From NCBI RefSeq assembly GCF_965205175.1, contig NZ_OZ242038.1, forward strand, positions 1 to 64,000: a stretch of DNA of 64,000 bases, in the 5' to 3' direction. The notes beneath the pieces were generated by a model that ran no database searches, was not told where the DNA came from, and was given only the letters and a program-made list of their open reading frames with translations. Both the position numbers and the translations under genes were made by a program. Source of the DNA: Poriferisodalis sp965205175 (GTDB lineage: Bacteria > Actinomycetota > Acidimicrobiia > Acidimicrobiales > Poriferisodalaceae). Of this stretch, positions 25,788 to 36,299 are shown one piece after another (within the stretch, counting starts at the first letter, position 1; every line of letters begins with the position of its first letter).

Positions 25788-25848
25788 CGACCCTCCTGCT
25801 GGACCTATGCGCCTACCTGGGCGGTCGTTCTGCTGCTGGCAGCTTCCG

Positions 25849-26931
25849 TTAGCCAGCGATGGAGGCAAGGTACGTCTTGAGCTCGGTGAGCAGCGGGATG
25901 GGTCCGGGGTCGCGCTGGGCTGCTGCTGCAATGCGCAGGCTCAGCGTGTCGACTTGGCAGATGAGATCGAACAGCTGCGCCATGGGGCTGTCGCCGGCGG
26001 CTCGCAGTTCGGCGTAGGGCACCGCGATGCGACCACCGCCGAGCACCGTCCGTGTGAAGTCGTAGCGACGACGCAGCTGCGGATGCTCGTAGTCGTGCCG
26101 CAGTGCGACGACCGCCATCGGCGAGCCCTCGTCGTCGGCGCCCAGCTGGTCCCAGCCGGCCAACTCGTTGTGGCACAGCTCGGGCATCGTGCCGGCGTAC
26201 GCGGGGATCTTCGCGTTCTCGTTGACCTGCGCTTTCGCTCGTCCCGCCGCCACTGCCCCCACGGCACCCCCGCCGTAGAAGACGGGCAGCAGCGCACCTT
26301 GGCCGATGGCGTTCACGATGTCGTCGAGCGCACCGGCGGCATCGGACACTGGTGCGTGAGCCTGACGGGCCCGCAGCTGCGTCACCGCCGAGCGCACCCA
26401 GCCCGCAACCCCGTGCAGCAGGCCCGCTCCCTCCAGCGCCATCAGGGGCGCGACCGACAGGGCACCAACGGCCGCACGCGGCATCGGGATGGCACGGTCC
26501 ACCGCATAGAGCGGCGCCTCCCACTCGCGAGCCAGTTCGGCGAGCCGTCCGCCCGAGGTCACCGCGATCATCGAAGCGCCCGCAACATGGGCTGCGGTGG
26601 AAGCCTCGAGCGTCTCTTCGGTGTTGCCGCTGAATGACAGGGCTATCGCCAGTGTCGAAGGTCCGACGAACGCTGGACACTCGTAGCCCTTGACAACCGT
26701 CACCGGCACCTGCATCACGGGCGCTGCGAGCGCCGAGACGATATCGCCGGCAATGCCGGAGCCGCCCATGCCCATCATCACCACACTGGAGATCGGCACC
26801 CCCTCGCAGCGCCCACGACCGTACGCGTGCGCGGCCGCGCCAAGCCCAACTTCGAGCTGGGTCGGCAAGGCTTGGACGGCTGCTGCCATGCCCAGGCTGT
26901 CCGTGCTGCGTGTCACAGTCACGGCTGGCAC
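25849..26931 (-). CDS. bifunctional phosphoglucose/phosphomannose isomerase
   Basis: A 360-residue two-SIS-domain sugar isomerase of the archaeal/actinobacterial PGI/PMI family. The signature VVMMGMGGSGIAGDIVSAL is followed by the phosphate-binding LSFSGNTEETLEA and, in the second half, KIPAYAGTMPELCHNELAGW, whose glutamate and histidine are the expected catalytic residues. It interconverts glucose-6-P, fructose-6-P and mannose-6-P and so feeds the mannose pathway with manB upstream. The start overlaps the 3' end of the Trm112-like gene by 13 bp, so they are cotranscribed. Confidence 0.92.
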   Translation of the reverse strand: MPAVTVTRSTDSLGMAAAVQALPTQLEVGLGAAAHAYGRGRCEGVPISSVVMMGMGGSGIAGDIVSALAAPVMQVPVTVVKGYECPAFVGPSTLAIALSFSGNTEETLEASTAAHVAGASMIAVTSGGRLAELAREWEAPLYAVDRAIPMPRAAVGALSVAPLMALEGAGLLHGVAGWVRSAVTQLRARQAHAPVSDAAGALDDIVNAIGQGALLPVFYGGGAVGAVAAGRAKAQVNENAKIPAYAGTMPELCHNELAGWDQLGADDEGSPMAVVALRHDYEHPQLRRRYDFTRTVLGGGRIAVPYAELRAAGDSPMAQLFDLICQVDTLSLRIAAAAQRDPGPIPLLTELKTYLASIAG

Positions 26932-27194
26932 GTCGGACGGAGATCGCCGCGTTCGATGCGCTCGTCGAACGCTTCGGCCGCCGCCGGGTCCACATCGGCC
27001 GCTTCGTCAATCAGCAGCACGGGGATGCCGTTCTCGACGGCATAGGTCCTTCGCAGACGCGGGTTGTACAGCAGGTCGTCCTCGGGCACGAAGTACAGCG
27101 GGCCTTTGTCCTGAGGGCACGCCAGCACTGCGGCCAAGACCGGGTCCAGGCCGACGCGTGCAACTGCCACCTGCTGCTCCTGTGCCTGCGTCAC
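26919..27194 (-). CDS. Trm112/UPF0434-like small protein
   Basis: A protein of about 91 residues. The recognisable part is LDPVLAAVLACPQDKGPLYF, then LLYNPRLRRTYAVENGIPVLLIDEA, the pattern of the small Trm112-like family. The usual second zinc cysteine pair is missing: CPQD has only one cysteine where CPxC is common, so metal binding is doubtful. An acidic helical tail follows (DPAAAEAFDERIER). The start is GTG 27194; ATG 27296 would add 34 basic residues but would read across the strong hairpin at 27241-27270. It couples manB to PGI/PMI. Actinobacterial homologues sit at the same place. Confidence 0.78.
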   Translation of the reverse strand: MTQAQEQQVAVARVGLDPVLAAVLACPQDKGPLYFVPEDDLLYNPRLRRTYAVENGIPVLLIDEAADVDPAAAEAFDERIERGDLRPTCQP

Positions 27195-27240
27195 CTCTGC
27201 CGAGGCCCCGGTCGCGCCGGCCTGCGACCCACCATCCCTT

Positions 27241-27270
27241 CCGCCACGCCTGCGGGCTGTGGCGTGGCGG
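27241..27270 (-). terminator. strong GC hairpin between manB and the Trm112-like gene
   Basis: CCGCCACGCC (27241-27250) pairs perfectly with GGCGTGGCGG (27261-27270) across a 10-nt loop, and flanking bases can extend the stem. It lies in the manB 3' flank, 46 bp before the Trm112-like start. There is no U-tract, so it may attenuate, stabilise or process the message rather than terminate it. Confidence 0.5.
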
Positions 27271-27290
27271 AGTCTGCGAAGCCTCTCAGC

Positions 27291-27329
27291 GAACATGCCA
27301 CCCGATGATGCCAGCCGATCACGCCAGCA
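27291..27329. repeat. three-unit 13-bp tandem repeat spanning the manB stop
   Basis: In the manB sense the units are GCTGGCGTGATCG (27317-27329, containing the stop TGA), GCTGGCATCATCG (27304-27316) and GGTGGCATGTTCG (27291-27303). The first two differ at two bases. Confidence 0.85.
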
Positions 27330-28677
27330 ACGCAACGATGTCATCGGTGTGCTCGGCCACGGCCTCGGCAGTGGGCGCTTCGAGATTGAGCCGTAGCAAC
27401 GGCTCGGTGTTCGACGGCCGCAGGTTGAACCACCAGTCGCCTCCGTCAACCGTCAGTCCGTCGAGGCGATCCTGGGGACAGTTCGCGAAGTGCTCGCTGA
27501 CGCGCCGCAGCACCGCCGCAGCGTCAGCGACGCGGGTGTTGATCTCGCCAGAGGAGGCGTACCGGTCGAGCGGGGCGAGCAGTTCAGACAGCGGCACCTG
27601 CGCCGCGCTCAGCCGCTCCAGCGCGATCAGCGCAGCGATGAGCCCGGAGTCTGCTCGGTAGTTGTCGGCGAAGTAGTAGTGGCCGCTGTGCTCGCCGCCG
27701 AAGACCGCCCCGGTGCGGGCCATCTCGGCCTTGATGAAGCTGTGACCCACCCGGGTGCGAAGCGGTTGGCCTCCGGCTTCGGCAATCGCCTCGGGCACTG
27801 CGCGGGAGCAGATCGCGTTGTACAGGACCGGACCCGGACCGTGGCGTGCCAGCATGGCCTGCGCCACCAGCGACGTGAGCAGCGAGCCGCTGACCGCCTC
27901 TCCTCGTTCGTCGATGAGGAACACCCGGTCCGCGTCCCCGTCGAATGCGAGCCCCACGTCTGCACCCGTGCGCACCACGCGTTGGCGCGCGTCGGCCAGG
28001 TTCTCGAGCTGGATCGGGTCGGCTGGATGGTTGGGGAACGTGCCGTCAAGCTCGCCGTACAGCAGCTCCCACTCGAACGGCAGCGGGCCGAACACCGCAG
28101 GCACCACCAACCCGCCCATGCCGTTCGCTGTGTCCGCCACCACACGCAAGGGCGCAAGAGCCGACACGTCCACAAAGGAGCGGACGTGGGCTGCGAAGGC
28201 ATCCAGCAGATCCCGCGCGCTGCGGCGGCCGCCGCCCCGCGGCGACGAGTCTCCCTGCGCAGCCCGTTTCGCGATCTCGTCGAGTCCGCTGCCGACACCC
28301 ACCGGCGCGGCACCCGGCCCGCAGAGCTTGATGCCGTTGTAGGCCGCCGGGTTGTGCGACGCCGTGAGCATCGCCCCGGGCACCTGGAGCTGACCGGACG
28401 CGAAGTACAGCAGGTCGGTAGACGCCAGCCCGATGTCGATGACGTCGGTTCCTGCGGCTTGGACGCCGGCCGCGAAGGCCTCGGCCAACCCGACACCGCT
28501 CTGGCGCATGTCCCGGGCCATGACGAGCTGAGCGGTCCCCGCCCACACTGCGAAGGCGTAGCCGATGCCCCGCGCCGCAGCGGGATTCAGCTCATCCGGA
28601 CATCTGCCACGTATGTCGTACGCCTTGACGATGCACGCCAAGACGTCGGCAGGCACGGGATCGACGCGCTCAGCCAT
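27319..28677 (-). CDS. manB: phosphomannomutase/phosphoglucomutase
   Basis: A 452-residue alpha-D-phosphohexomutase that converts mannose-6-P (or glucose-6-P) to the 1-phosphate. The N-terminal KAYDIRGRCPDELNP, the active-site phosphoserine loop MLTASHNP (Ser107), the metal loop AFDGDADRVFLIDE and the sugar-binding GGEHSGHYYFADNYRADSG are all present. The C-terminal phosphate loop is LRPSNTEPLLRLNLEA. It is the first gene of a minus-strand unit followed by the Trm112-like protein and PGI/PMI. Together with the sugar-nucleotide pyrophosphorylase and GMD further on, it forms a GDP-mannose route. Confidence 0.95.
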   Translation of the reverse strand: MAERVDPVPADVLACIVKAYDIRGRCPDELNPAAARGIGYAFAVWAGTAQLVMARDMRQSGVGLAEAFAAGVQAAGTDVIDIGLASTDLLYFASGQLQVPGAMLTASHNPAAYNGIKLCGPGAAPVGVGSGLDEIAKRAAQGDSSPRGGGRRSARDLLDAFAAHVRSFVDVSALAPLRVVADTANGMGGLVVPAVFGPLPFEWELLYGELDGTFPNHPADPIQLENLADARQRVVRTGADVGLAFDGDADRVFLIDERGEAVSGSLLTSLVAQAMLARHGPGPVLYNAICSRAVPEAIAEAGGQPLRTRVGHSFIKAEMARTGAVFGGEHSGHYYFADNYRADSGLIAALIALERLSAAQVPLSELLAPLDRYASSGEINTRVADAAAVLRRVSEHFANCPQDRLDGLTVDGGDWWFNLRPSNTEPLLRLNLEAPTAEAVAEHTDDIVALLA

Positions 28678-28949
28678 GACGCCCTCTGAGCCTAAGCGGC
28701 CAGCGTGGTATGACCTCGGCGATGCCTCGGGCTTCGTGCGCAGAACGCCGTTCCGGGCTCGCTCGCAGCGATGCCGTGCTGATTCCGACGGCCGCCGCGG
28801 CGCGCGATTTCACCGTCATTCCGCGCAGCGGTGCGCGGCGATGCCGGCCGTCGAAGTTGCGATCGAAGTTGCGAGCTGTGCCGTCATTTCCCTATGGTGG
28901 GAGCAGCGGGCGAGATGCAGCACGGCCAAAGAGACAAGCGAGAGATTCG

Positions 28950-30503
28950 ATGACGAACAGCAAATATCAGCCTTCCAAACGCGAGCTGAGTGTCCTTGAT
29001 GAGGTCGAGAATCCGAGGTACGACCGCCAAATCGTCAACGGTCTCAAGCCATTCATGCAAGGCAGCGCCCCAGCGGACCTCGCGAATTTCTACTCGAGCG
29101 AAGAACTGCGTGAGCTGGAAGAGCTGCGCGCGACCGAGCGCGACATCGAAGCCAGAATGCCGGTCAAGCTGACACGTCACTACTTCGAGATGGCCAAGTC
29201 GAGCGCGGCATTGCAGCGAATAGTGAAGGCATCACCTGATGAGACCGTTGATCTAGAAGGCGATCCTGACCCTGCGAATCAGCTGGACTACAGTCCCACA
29301 GAAGGTTTGCTCCACAAGTACGAGATGGCACTGCTGTATGTCATCTCTACCTGCTCTGCTCACTGCCGGTTCTGCTACCGCGAAGAGCTGATCGGCCGCA
29401 AGGAAATTGCTCGTTCTGACGGCACGGTAAAGAAGAAAGGTCTTGCCCGCATTGACCTGACAACCGAGTACTTGCGACAACACAATGCCGCCGTGACAGC
29501 AAATGGCGGCAGGCACCCGGACACAGGCCGGCCCAAACTGCGCGAGGTCTTGCTCTCAGGCGGCGATCCTCTGGCGCTGCCAAACTCCAAGCTGGCCGGG
29601 TGGTTCACTGCGCTGGCGGAAGCCGGCACCGAGATCATTCGGATCGGCACGAAGGAGCTGGCATTCTTCCCGGATCGATTTGACACGGCTTTCTTCGACA
29701 TGATCGACTGCTTCCATGAGGTCTACCCTGACGTTGCGCTGCGATTCATGGTGCATTTCAATCACCCCGATGAGTTCTTGCTCATGGATGCCGACGGACA
29801 CTACCAGATCAGCAGTGGCGGACTGCTTCGGTGGCGATCGAACACTCGGCGAGCAGTCGATTCACTCGTACAGCGCGGCTGGCTCAGCGTCGAGAATCAG
29901 ACTCCGATCATCGCGGGAGTGAACGATGACGCCGACGCGTTGAGAATACTGCAGCGCACGTTGAAGAGCGTTGGCGTCGAGAACCATTACTTCTTCGGTG
30001 GGCGCAACATCGTTGCCTACAGGGCGTTCAATGTGCCGATCGAAACCGCATGGCAACTGGTCAACGATTCGCAGCGCGGCTTGTCCGGCGTCGAGTCACA
30101 CGCTCGTCTTGCCGTCGTTCATTACAAGGGAAAGATCGAGGTCTCCGCAGTGACGGATGCGCCCATTGCCGGCCTGCGGGGCAGCGAAAACGGCGTGGTC
30201 ATCTTCAAGCTTCTGCGCAGTCCAGCAGACGCGCGCGACCGGGGCAAAGTGACCATCGTGGGGCGCAACCCCGAAGCGCTGTGGTTTGACGACTACGCGG
30301 ACCGCGTGCTGCTTGACGAAGCCGGTCTGTTTGCCTCCCAGCGCCCCAGCGGCATCTCGCTGCCGCGATCCCGCTCGCCGCACCACCGGGCACCGAATGG
30401 ACGGGAGCGGCAGCACGAGGGGAAGGCAGCTGGTCATCCGCGTTCGGCGTCCGGTCATGGCGCCGGCACGGCTTCGGCAGCCTCGCTGCTCGGCGTGTCG
30501 TAG
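28950..30503 (+). CDS. KamA-family (lysine 2,3-aminomutase-like) radical SAM protein
   Basis: A 517-residue protein. The radical SAM motif CSAHCRFC has cysteines at 135, 139 and 142, followed by the barrel segments LLSGGDPLALPNSKL, IIRIGTKELAFFPDRF and NQTPIIAGVNDD, as in lysine 2,3-aminomutases. The family's PLP-lysine motif (DAPGGGGK) is not present: the equivalent place reads VESHARLAVVHYKGKIEV, leaving only Lys393/Lys395 as candidates. The product may therefore be a divergent aminomutase or another radical enzyme. The last 50 residues are basic, disordered and overlap the convergent gene's end. The gene is visibly less GC-rich than its neighbours, which suggests transfer. The 272-bp spacer upstream holds nothing recognisable. 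Confidence 0.85.
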   Translation: MTNSKYQPSKRELSVLDEVENPRYDRQIVNGLKPFMQGSAPADLANFYSSEELRELEELRATERDIEARMPVKLTRHYFEMAKSSAALQRIVKASPDETVDLEGDPDPANQLDYSPTEGLLHKYEMALLYVISTCSAHCRFCYREELIGRKEIARSDGTVKKKGLARIDLTTEYLRQHNAAVTANGGRHPDTGRPKLREVLLSGGDPLALPNSKLAGWFTALAEAGTEIIRIGTKELAFFPDRFDTAFFDMIDCFHEVYPDVALRFMVHFNHPDEFLLMDADGHYQISSGGLLRWRSNTRRAVDSLVQRGWLSVENQTPIIAGVNDDADALRILQRTLKSVGVENHYFFGGRNIVAYRAFNVPIETAWQLVNDSQRGLSGVESHARLAVVHYKGKIEVSAVTDAPIAGLRGSENGVVIFKLLRSPADARDRGKVTIVGRNPEALWFDDYADRVLLDEAGLFASQRPSGISLPRSRSPHHRAPNGRERQHEGKAAGHPRSASGHGAGTASAASLLGVS

Positions 30504-33500
30504 GCGCCGGCGGCGGCGCGGTGGCGGATGCGCCAGATGTCCGCCAGCACGCTGAGCGACTGCGCAGCGATGCGGACGGTGGTGTCCGTCGAATGGTCGA
30601 CGACGACGGGCACCTCGACAGCCTGCAGTTCGAGATGCTCCACCAGGTACAGCACTTCCACGTCGAAGGCGAACCCGTCGATCACCGAACGACCGAAGAC
30701 TTCCTGGGCAGCCTCAGCGGTGAAGCCCTTGAAGCCGCACTGTGTGTCTCGGTAGCGACGCAGGAGCACCAAACGGGTGAAGACGTTGAACATTCGGCTC
30801 GCGAATGCCCTGGCAGGAGGGGCGGGATTGATCGTGTCTGCCTGGGGGTGACGCCGATTGCCCAGCGCGACGTCGAAGCCGGCGTCGAGGGCTTCGATGA
30901 GCGACGTGAGCTGGCCGGGCGGATATGCCAAGTCGACATCGGTGAACAAGCGCAAGCGGCCGCTCGCTGCGAGCATTCCCGCGCGGACAGCGGCACCCTT
31001 GCCCCGATTCTCCTCCAACGACACCACGACGTCGGCGCCGGCGCTGCGAGCTGCTCGCGCCGTGCCGTCGGCAGAGCCGTCATCGACCACCACGATCTCG
31101 ACCCGTCCACCCTGGAGGGCCTTGCTGCCGGCTAACGCGACAGTGACTTGCGTGACGGCCTCTCCGACGAGGTGTTCGGCTTGGTAGGCGGGCAGCACAA
31201 CAGACACCGCGGGTCGCGGCGCGGCATCGTCGTCGTGGTCCCCATCGCCGCCGAGCCGGTCTTGGGAAGCTGCCGCAGCGGCTACGGCTCTGGTGGGCGG
31301 TCGGATTGCTCGCCGACGTCTGAACTGCCCCGGCGGGCGCACGGCCATGAAGACCAGCGCGACCGCGCCCAGCAGCGTCGTGGCCCACGCCAAGTACTCG
31401 ACCGCCGTGTTCCCGTAGGTGAGCTCGACGCGCTCGTCGGTGGGTATCACCACCATCCAATTGGGCGTCACTCGATAGGGCCCGTCCGCGCCGTGCGCCG
31501 ACCAGTTCGGGAAGTAGGACATCTTCACCAGCACCGGAACGCCGGTCTGATCCACCGAGAACGACAACCAATCGCGCCCCATGTCGATGTTGTCGACGCG
31601 GACCGACGGCAGTGCCTGTCGCAACGCCGGACTGAACCGCGGCAACGATTCGGAGGGCGGACCGTCAGGGTCCAGCGGCGGCAGCAGCGACACCCGGGCC
31701 CAGTGCGGCGGCCCATCGGCTGCGATCGGCACATCCCACGCCTGCGGGTCGTTCCACCATATTGCGGCCGGATCGGTCCACGCCCGGCCGGCTTGGGGCG
31801 CTTCATGCGCCACAGCCGGCTCGAACGCCAGCGGCGATACCACCTCACTGTCAGCGACGAGGAAGATCGACCATGGCCCGCTCGAGGCGAGGTGGCTCAG
31901 GTCGGCCGATGCGTGAGCTGCGGTGGTCGCTTCGTCGCTGACCGAAGCGTAGTAGCGCACGCCCGACATCTGCAGATGCGTGACTCCCAAGTCGATGTCG
32001 AAATCGACGTAGGGAAGGTCGCGCATCGGACGCGACGGCGCCGCTGACAGCTCCGACTGCATGAGGAAGTGGAACGCCACCGTGGGGGACGACTCGAAGT
32101 AGAGACCTTCCATCGATGCGATGCAGCCGTCGGTCCAGTGCGGCAGCAGCATCGGTGCCATCGGCGTGCCGTACGCGCCCACGATGTCGCGGTCGTACTC
32201 CCACAGCAGGCGCCCGCAGCCGTGGGTGTCGCCGACATCGCTCATGGTGGCGACGAAGTCGTGGTACTCGGGATAGGACCCGAGACTCTCGTAGCCGCGG
32301 AAGTTCCAGCGTGCCCAGCCGGACACGAAGTTGCGGTCCTGCGGAGACAGGGCAAAAGGCCCCCAGCGGTAGTCGCCGGCGTCATCGAAGGTGCCGAACG
32401 GAGCATTGCCGAAGCGCATCGCCAACAAGCCGAGGACCGCCAGCAGCGCGATGACGGGACTCAGCGTGCGCACCCAGCGTGCAGCCGCCGCACCTGTGTC
32501 GGCGGAGGCGTCGCCGCGGCCGGGTCCGCTTCGGGTCAGCGCGTCGATCAAGAGCCACACGCCGATCGCCGCCAGCAGGTACAGCGCCAAGTACCAGAAG
32601 GGCAGGATGCGCGCGTTCCACAGCCGGTGCTGAGGCCAGTGGACGAAGCCCATCCCCATCGCTAAGGCCACCGCAGTCCAGGTGAGCGCCGGACGGTGCC
32701 AGCGCGCCAGCCCGACCACGGCACCGACGCCTGCCAGCAACAACACCCAGGTGATGCTGTGATAGGTGCCGTCGCCGCCGCCAAGCTCATCTGGAAAGAA
32801 CAGATGTTCCCGTATGGTGCTGGTCCGCTCCCAGCCCATGTCGTTGAGGTAGGCCCGACGAGCCACGAACGGCAGCGTCCAGAACGCCGATACAGCGCCG
32901 CCGACGAGGCCGATCACCAGCGCATGCGCCGATCGGCGCCACTGCGTCGCCAGCAACGCCACCACAGCCGCGGTCGGCACGGCCAGACGCGCGACCGGAT
33001 GCTCAGTGATGTTCCAGATCGCCGCCCAGAGCGCAATCGCCGCGGCCGAGGCGGCCAGTGTCGGCACCCGGCCGATGCGTGCGGGCAGGTCGTGCAGCCC
33101 ACGCACGGCGACGATCATCACGCTGGCCGCTACGGCGAAGGCCAGCGGGATCGGATGGCACAGCGCAACGAATGCCAGCAGCAGGCTGGTCCGCGCTCGA
33201 CCGGTCCCCCGTTCCAGCGAACGCCAGAACATGCCCAGGTACACGAGCGCTGCCGAAAGCGCTACCGAATAGGCGAACTCCCCTGCCAGCGTCGAGGCTG
33301 CGTTGCCGCCGTAGATCGTGAAGTTGACGTCGAAGACGAACAGCAGCGCTGCCGCCGGCGCCAGCATCCGCAGCGGACGTGCCCAGCCCGCCAGACGGCA
33401 CATCAGCCACGCCGCCGCCGGCATCGTCACCAAGCCGCTGATCGCCACCAGCTTGAAGGCCACGCCGTAGGGCAGCACCACGTCGGCCACGACGATCATC

Positions 33501-33781
33501 AGGTACGGCACCACCATGTAGAAGTGCATGGCCGGCATGCCCGCGTACCACTCCTGGGTCCAGCCTCGCAGCGAGCCCGCAGACAGCAGCTCGTCCCGCA
33601 GGTACGCAGGACCCCAGACATGAGCGCCCATGTCCCCGCCGGTGGGGATGGAGGCGGAGACGATGCCGCCAGGGTCGAGCCACGCCACGACCGCCAAGCT
33701 GCTCGCTACCACGACCGCTGCTTCGATCCACTTGCGCAGAGCCGGTGCCTTGCGGGAAGTGCTCGTGCGCCCGTCGTCCAC
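30455..33781 (-). CDS. multispanning membrane protein fused to a C-terminal family-2 glycosyltransferase
   Basis: An 1108-residue protein in two parts. Residues 1 to about 830 resemble large polytopic envelope proteins of the glycosyltransferase-C/YfhO kind. There are about 10-12 helices in the first 450 residues (start SLAVVAWLDPGGIVSASIPT; early GGDMGAHVWGPAYLRDE), a large extracytoplasmic domain (about 460-800) and one more helix (AWATTLLGAVALVFMAV). Residues about 860-1090 are a GT2 domain: VSVVLPAYQAEHLVGEAV, VVVDDGSADGT, ENRGKGAAVRAGM, FTDVDLAYPP, and DTQCGFKGF as in dolichyl/polyprenyl-phosphate sugar synthases. It may make a polyprenyl-phosphate sugar and use it in the same chain. It is convergent with the radical SAM gene (49-bp overlap). 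Confidence 0.85.
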   Translation of the reverse strand: MDDGRTSTSRKAPALRKWIEAAVVVASSLAVVAWLDPGGIVSASIPTGGDMGAHVWGPAYLRDELLSAGSLRGWTQEWYAGMPAMHFYMVVPYLMIVVADVVLPYGVAFKLVAISGLVTMPAAAWLMCRLAGWARPLRMLAPAAALLFVFDVNFTIYGGNAASTLAGEFAYSVALSAALVYLGMFWRSLERGTGRARTSLLLAFVALCHPIPLAFAVAASVMIVAVRGLHDLPARIGRVPTLAASAAAIALWAAIWNITEHPVARLAVPTAAVVALLATQWRRSAHALVIGLVGGAVSAFWTLPFVARRAYLNDMGWERTSTIREHLFFPDELGGGDGTYHSITWVLLLAGVGAVVGLARWHRPALTWTAVALAMGMGFVHWPQHRLWNARILPFWYLALYLLAAIGVWLLIDALTRSGPGRGDASADTGAAAARWVRTLSPVIALLAVLGLLAMRFGNAPFGTFDDAGDYRWGPFALSPQDRNFVSGWARWNFRGYESLGSYPEYHDFVATMSDVGDTHGCGRLLWEYDRDIVGAYGTPMAPMLLPHWTDGCIASMEGLYFESSPTVAFHFLMQSELSAAPSRPMRDLPYVDFDIDLGVTHLQMSGVRYYASVSDEATTAAHASADLSHLASSGPWSIFLVADSEVVSPLAFEPAVAHEAPQAGRAWTDPAAIWWNDPQAWDVPIAADGPPHWARVSLLPPLDPDGPPSESLPRFSPALRQALPSVRVDNIDMGRDWLSFSVDQTGVPVLVKMSYFPNWSAHGADGPYRVTPNWMVVIPTDERVELTYGNTAVEYLAWATTLLGAVALVFMAVRPPGQFRRRRAIRPPTRAVAAAAASQDRLGGDGDHDDDAAPRPAVSVVLPAYQAEHLVGEAVTQVTVALAGSKALQGGRVEIVVVDDGSADGTARAARSAGADVVVSLEENRGKGAAVRAGMLAASGRLRLFTDVDLAYPPGQLTSLIEALDAGFDVALGNRRHPQADTINPAPPARAFASRMFNVFTRLVLLRRYRDTQCGFKGFTAEAAQEVFGRSVIDGFAFDVEVLYLVEHLELQAVEVPVVVDHSTDTTVRIAAQSLSVLADIWRIRHRAAAGAYDTPSSEAAEAVPAP

Positions 33782-33882
33782 CGGCGCAGACTAATGGCCA
33801 AGGTCGCAGCTCACGCCACCCGAGCGTGCATCGGGCCGACTACCGACTCCGGGCAGCGACACCTCCGCCGTAGCATGAACTC

Positions 33883-35832
<1,950 letters not shown>

Positions 35833-35835
35833 CTG

Positions 35836-36237
35836 TCAGGCCTCGGCCAGCGCCGCTGCGAGGCCGGCTGGGTCGACCGCGCCGACCCAGCCGTCGACCA
35901 CGCCGCCGTTTGCATCGGTGACGACGGTCGTGGGCACGGTGTCGATGCCGTGGTCGCGGTGTGTCTCGCGCTGGGCGCCGAAAGGCACCTCGACGACGGG
36001 CACTCCAGCGGCGGTGCCTCGGACCACGGCGAGTGCGCCGGCGCAGGTTCGGCAGGTCTCCTCGGTGAAGACCACCACCGCCGGACCGTGTCTCACGCCC
36101 ACCGCTGCAAGATCGACCGCCGTGGGCAGTTCGGACCGCGGCACGGTCATCGCCGGGGCACCACGGCGGCGCTGTACCAGCGAGGCGACCGCAATGGCAG
36201 CCACGACCAGTCCCGCGGCGACCGCGAGGCGTTCCAT
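35836..36237 (-). CDS. thioredoxin-like membrane-anchored protein
   Basis: A 133-residue protein with an N-terminal hydrophobic segment (LAVAAGLVVAAIAVASLVQ) that should anchor it in the membrane, followed by a short thioredoxin fold. The redox motif is CRTC in VVVFTEETCRTCAG, and the cis-proline loop reads DTVPTTVVTDANG. Its smallness and anchor suggest an extracytoplasmic thiol-disulfide exchange role; the orientation is not provable from sequence. It ends 4 bp from the ftsH stop (convergent) and lies directly downstream of the DUF5719 gene. Confidence 0.82.
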   Translation of the reverse strand: MERLAVAAGLVVAAIAVASLVQRRRGAPAMTVPRSELPTAVDLAAVGVRHGPAVVVFTEETCRTCAGALAVVRGTAAGVPVVEVPFGAQRETHRDHGIDTVPTTVVTDANGGVVDGWVGAVDPAGLAAALAEA

Positions 36238-36299
36238 CAGCTGCTCACCCGGTCAGCCCGTCGCTCTGCGAGCCAATCGCGCGCCTCGGAGCGCCCGGC

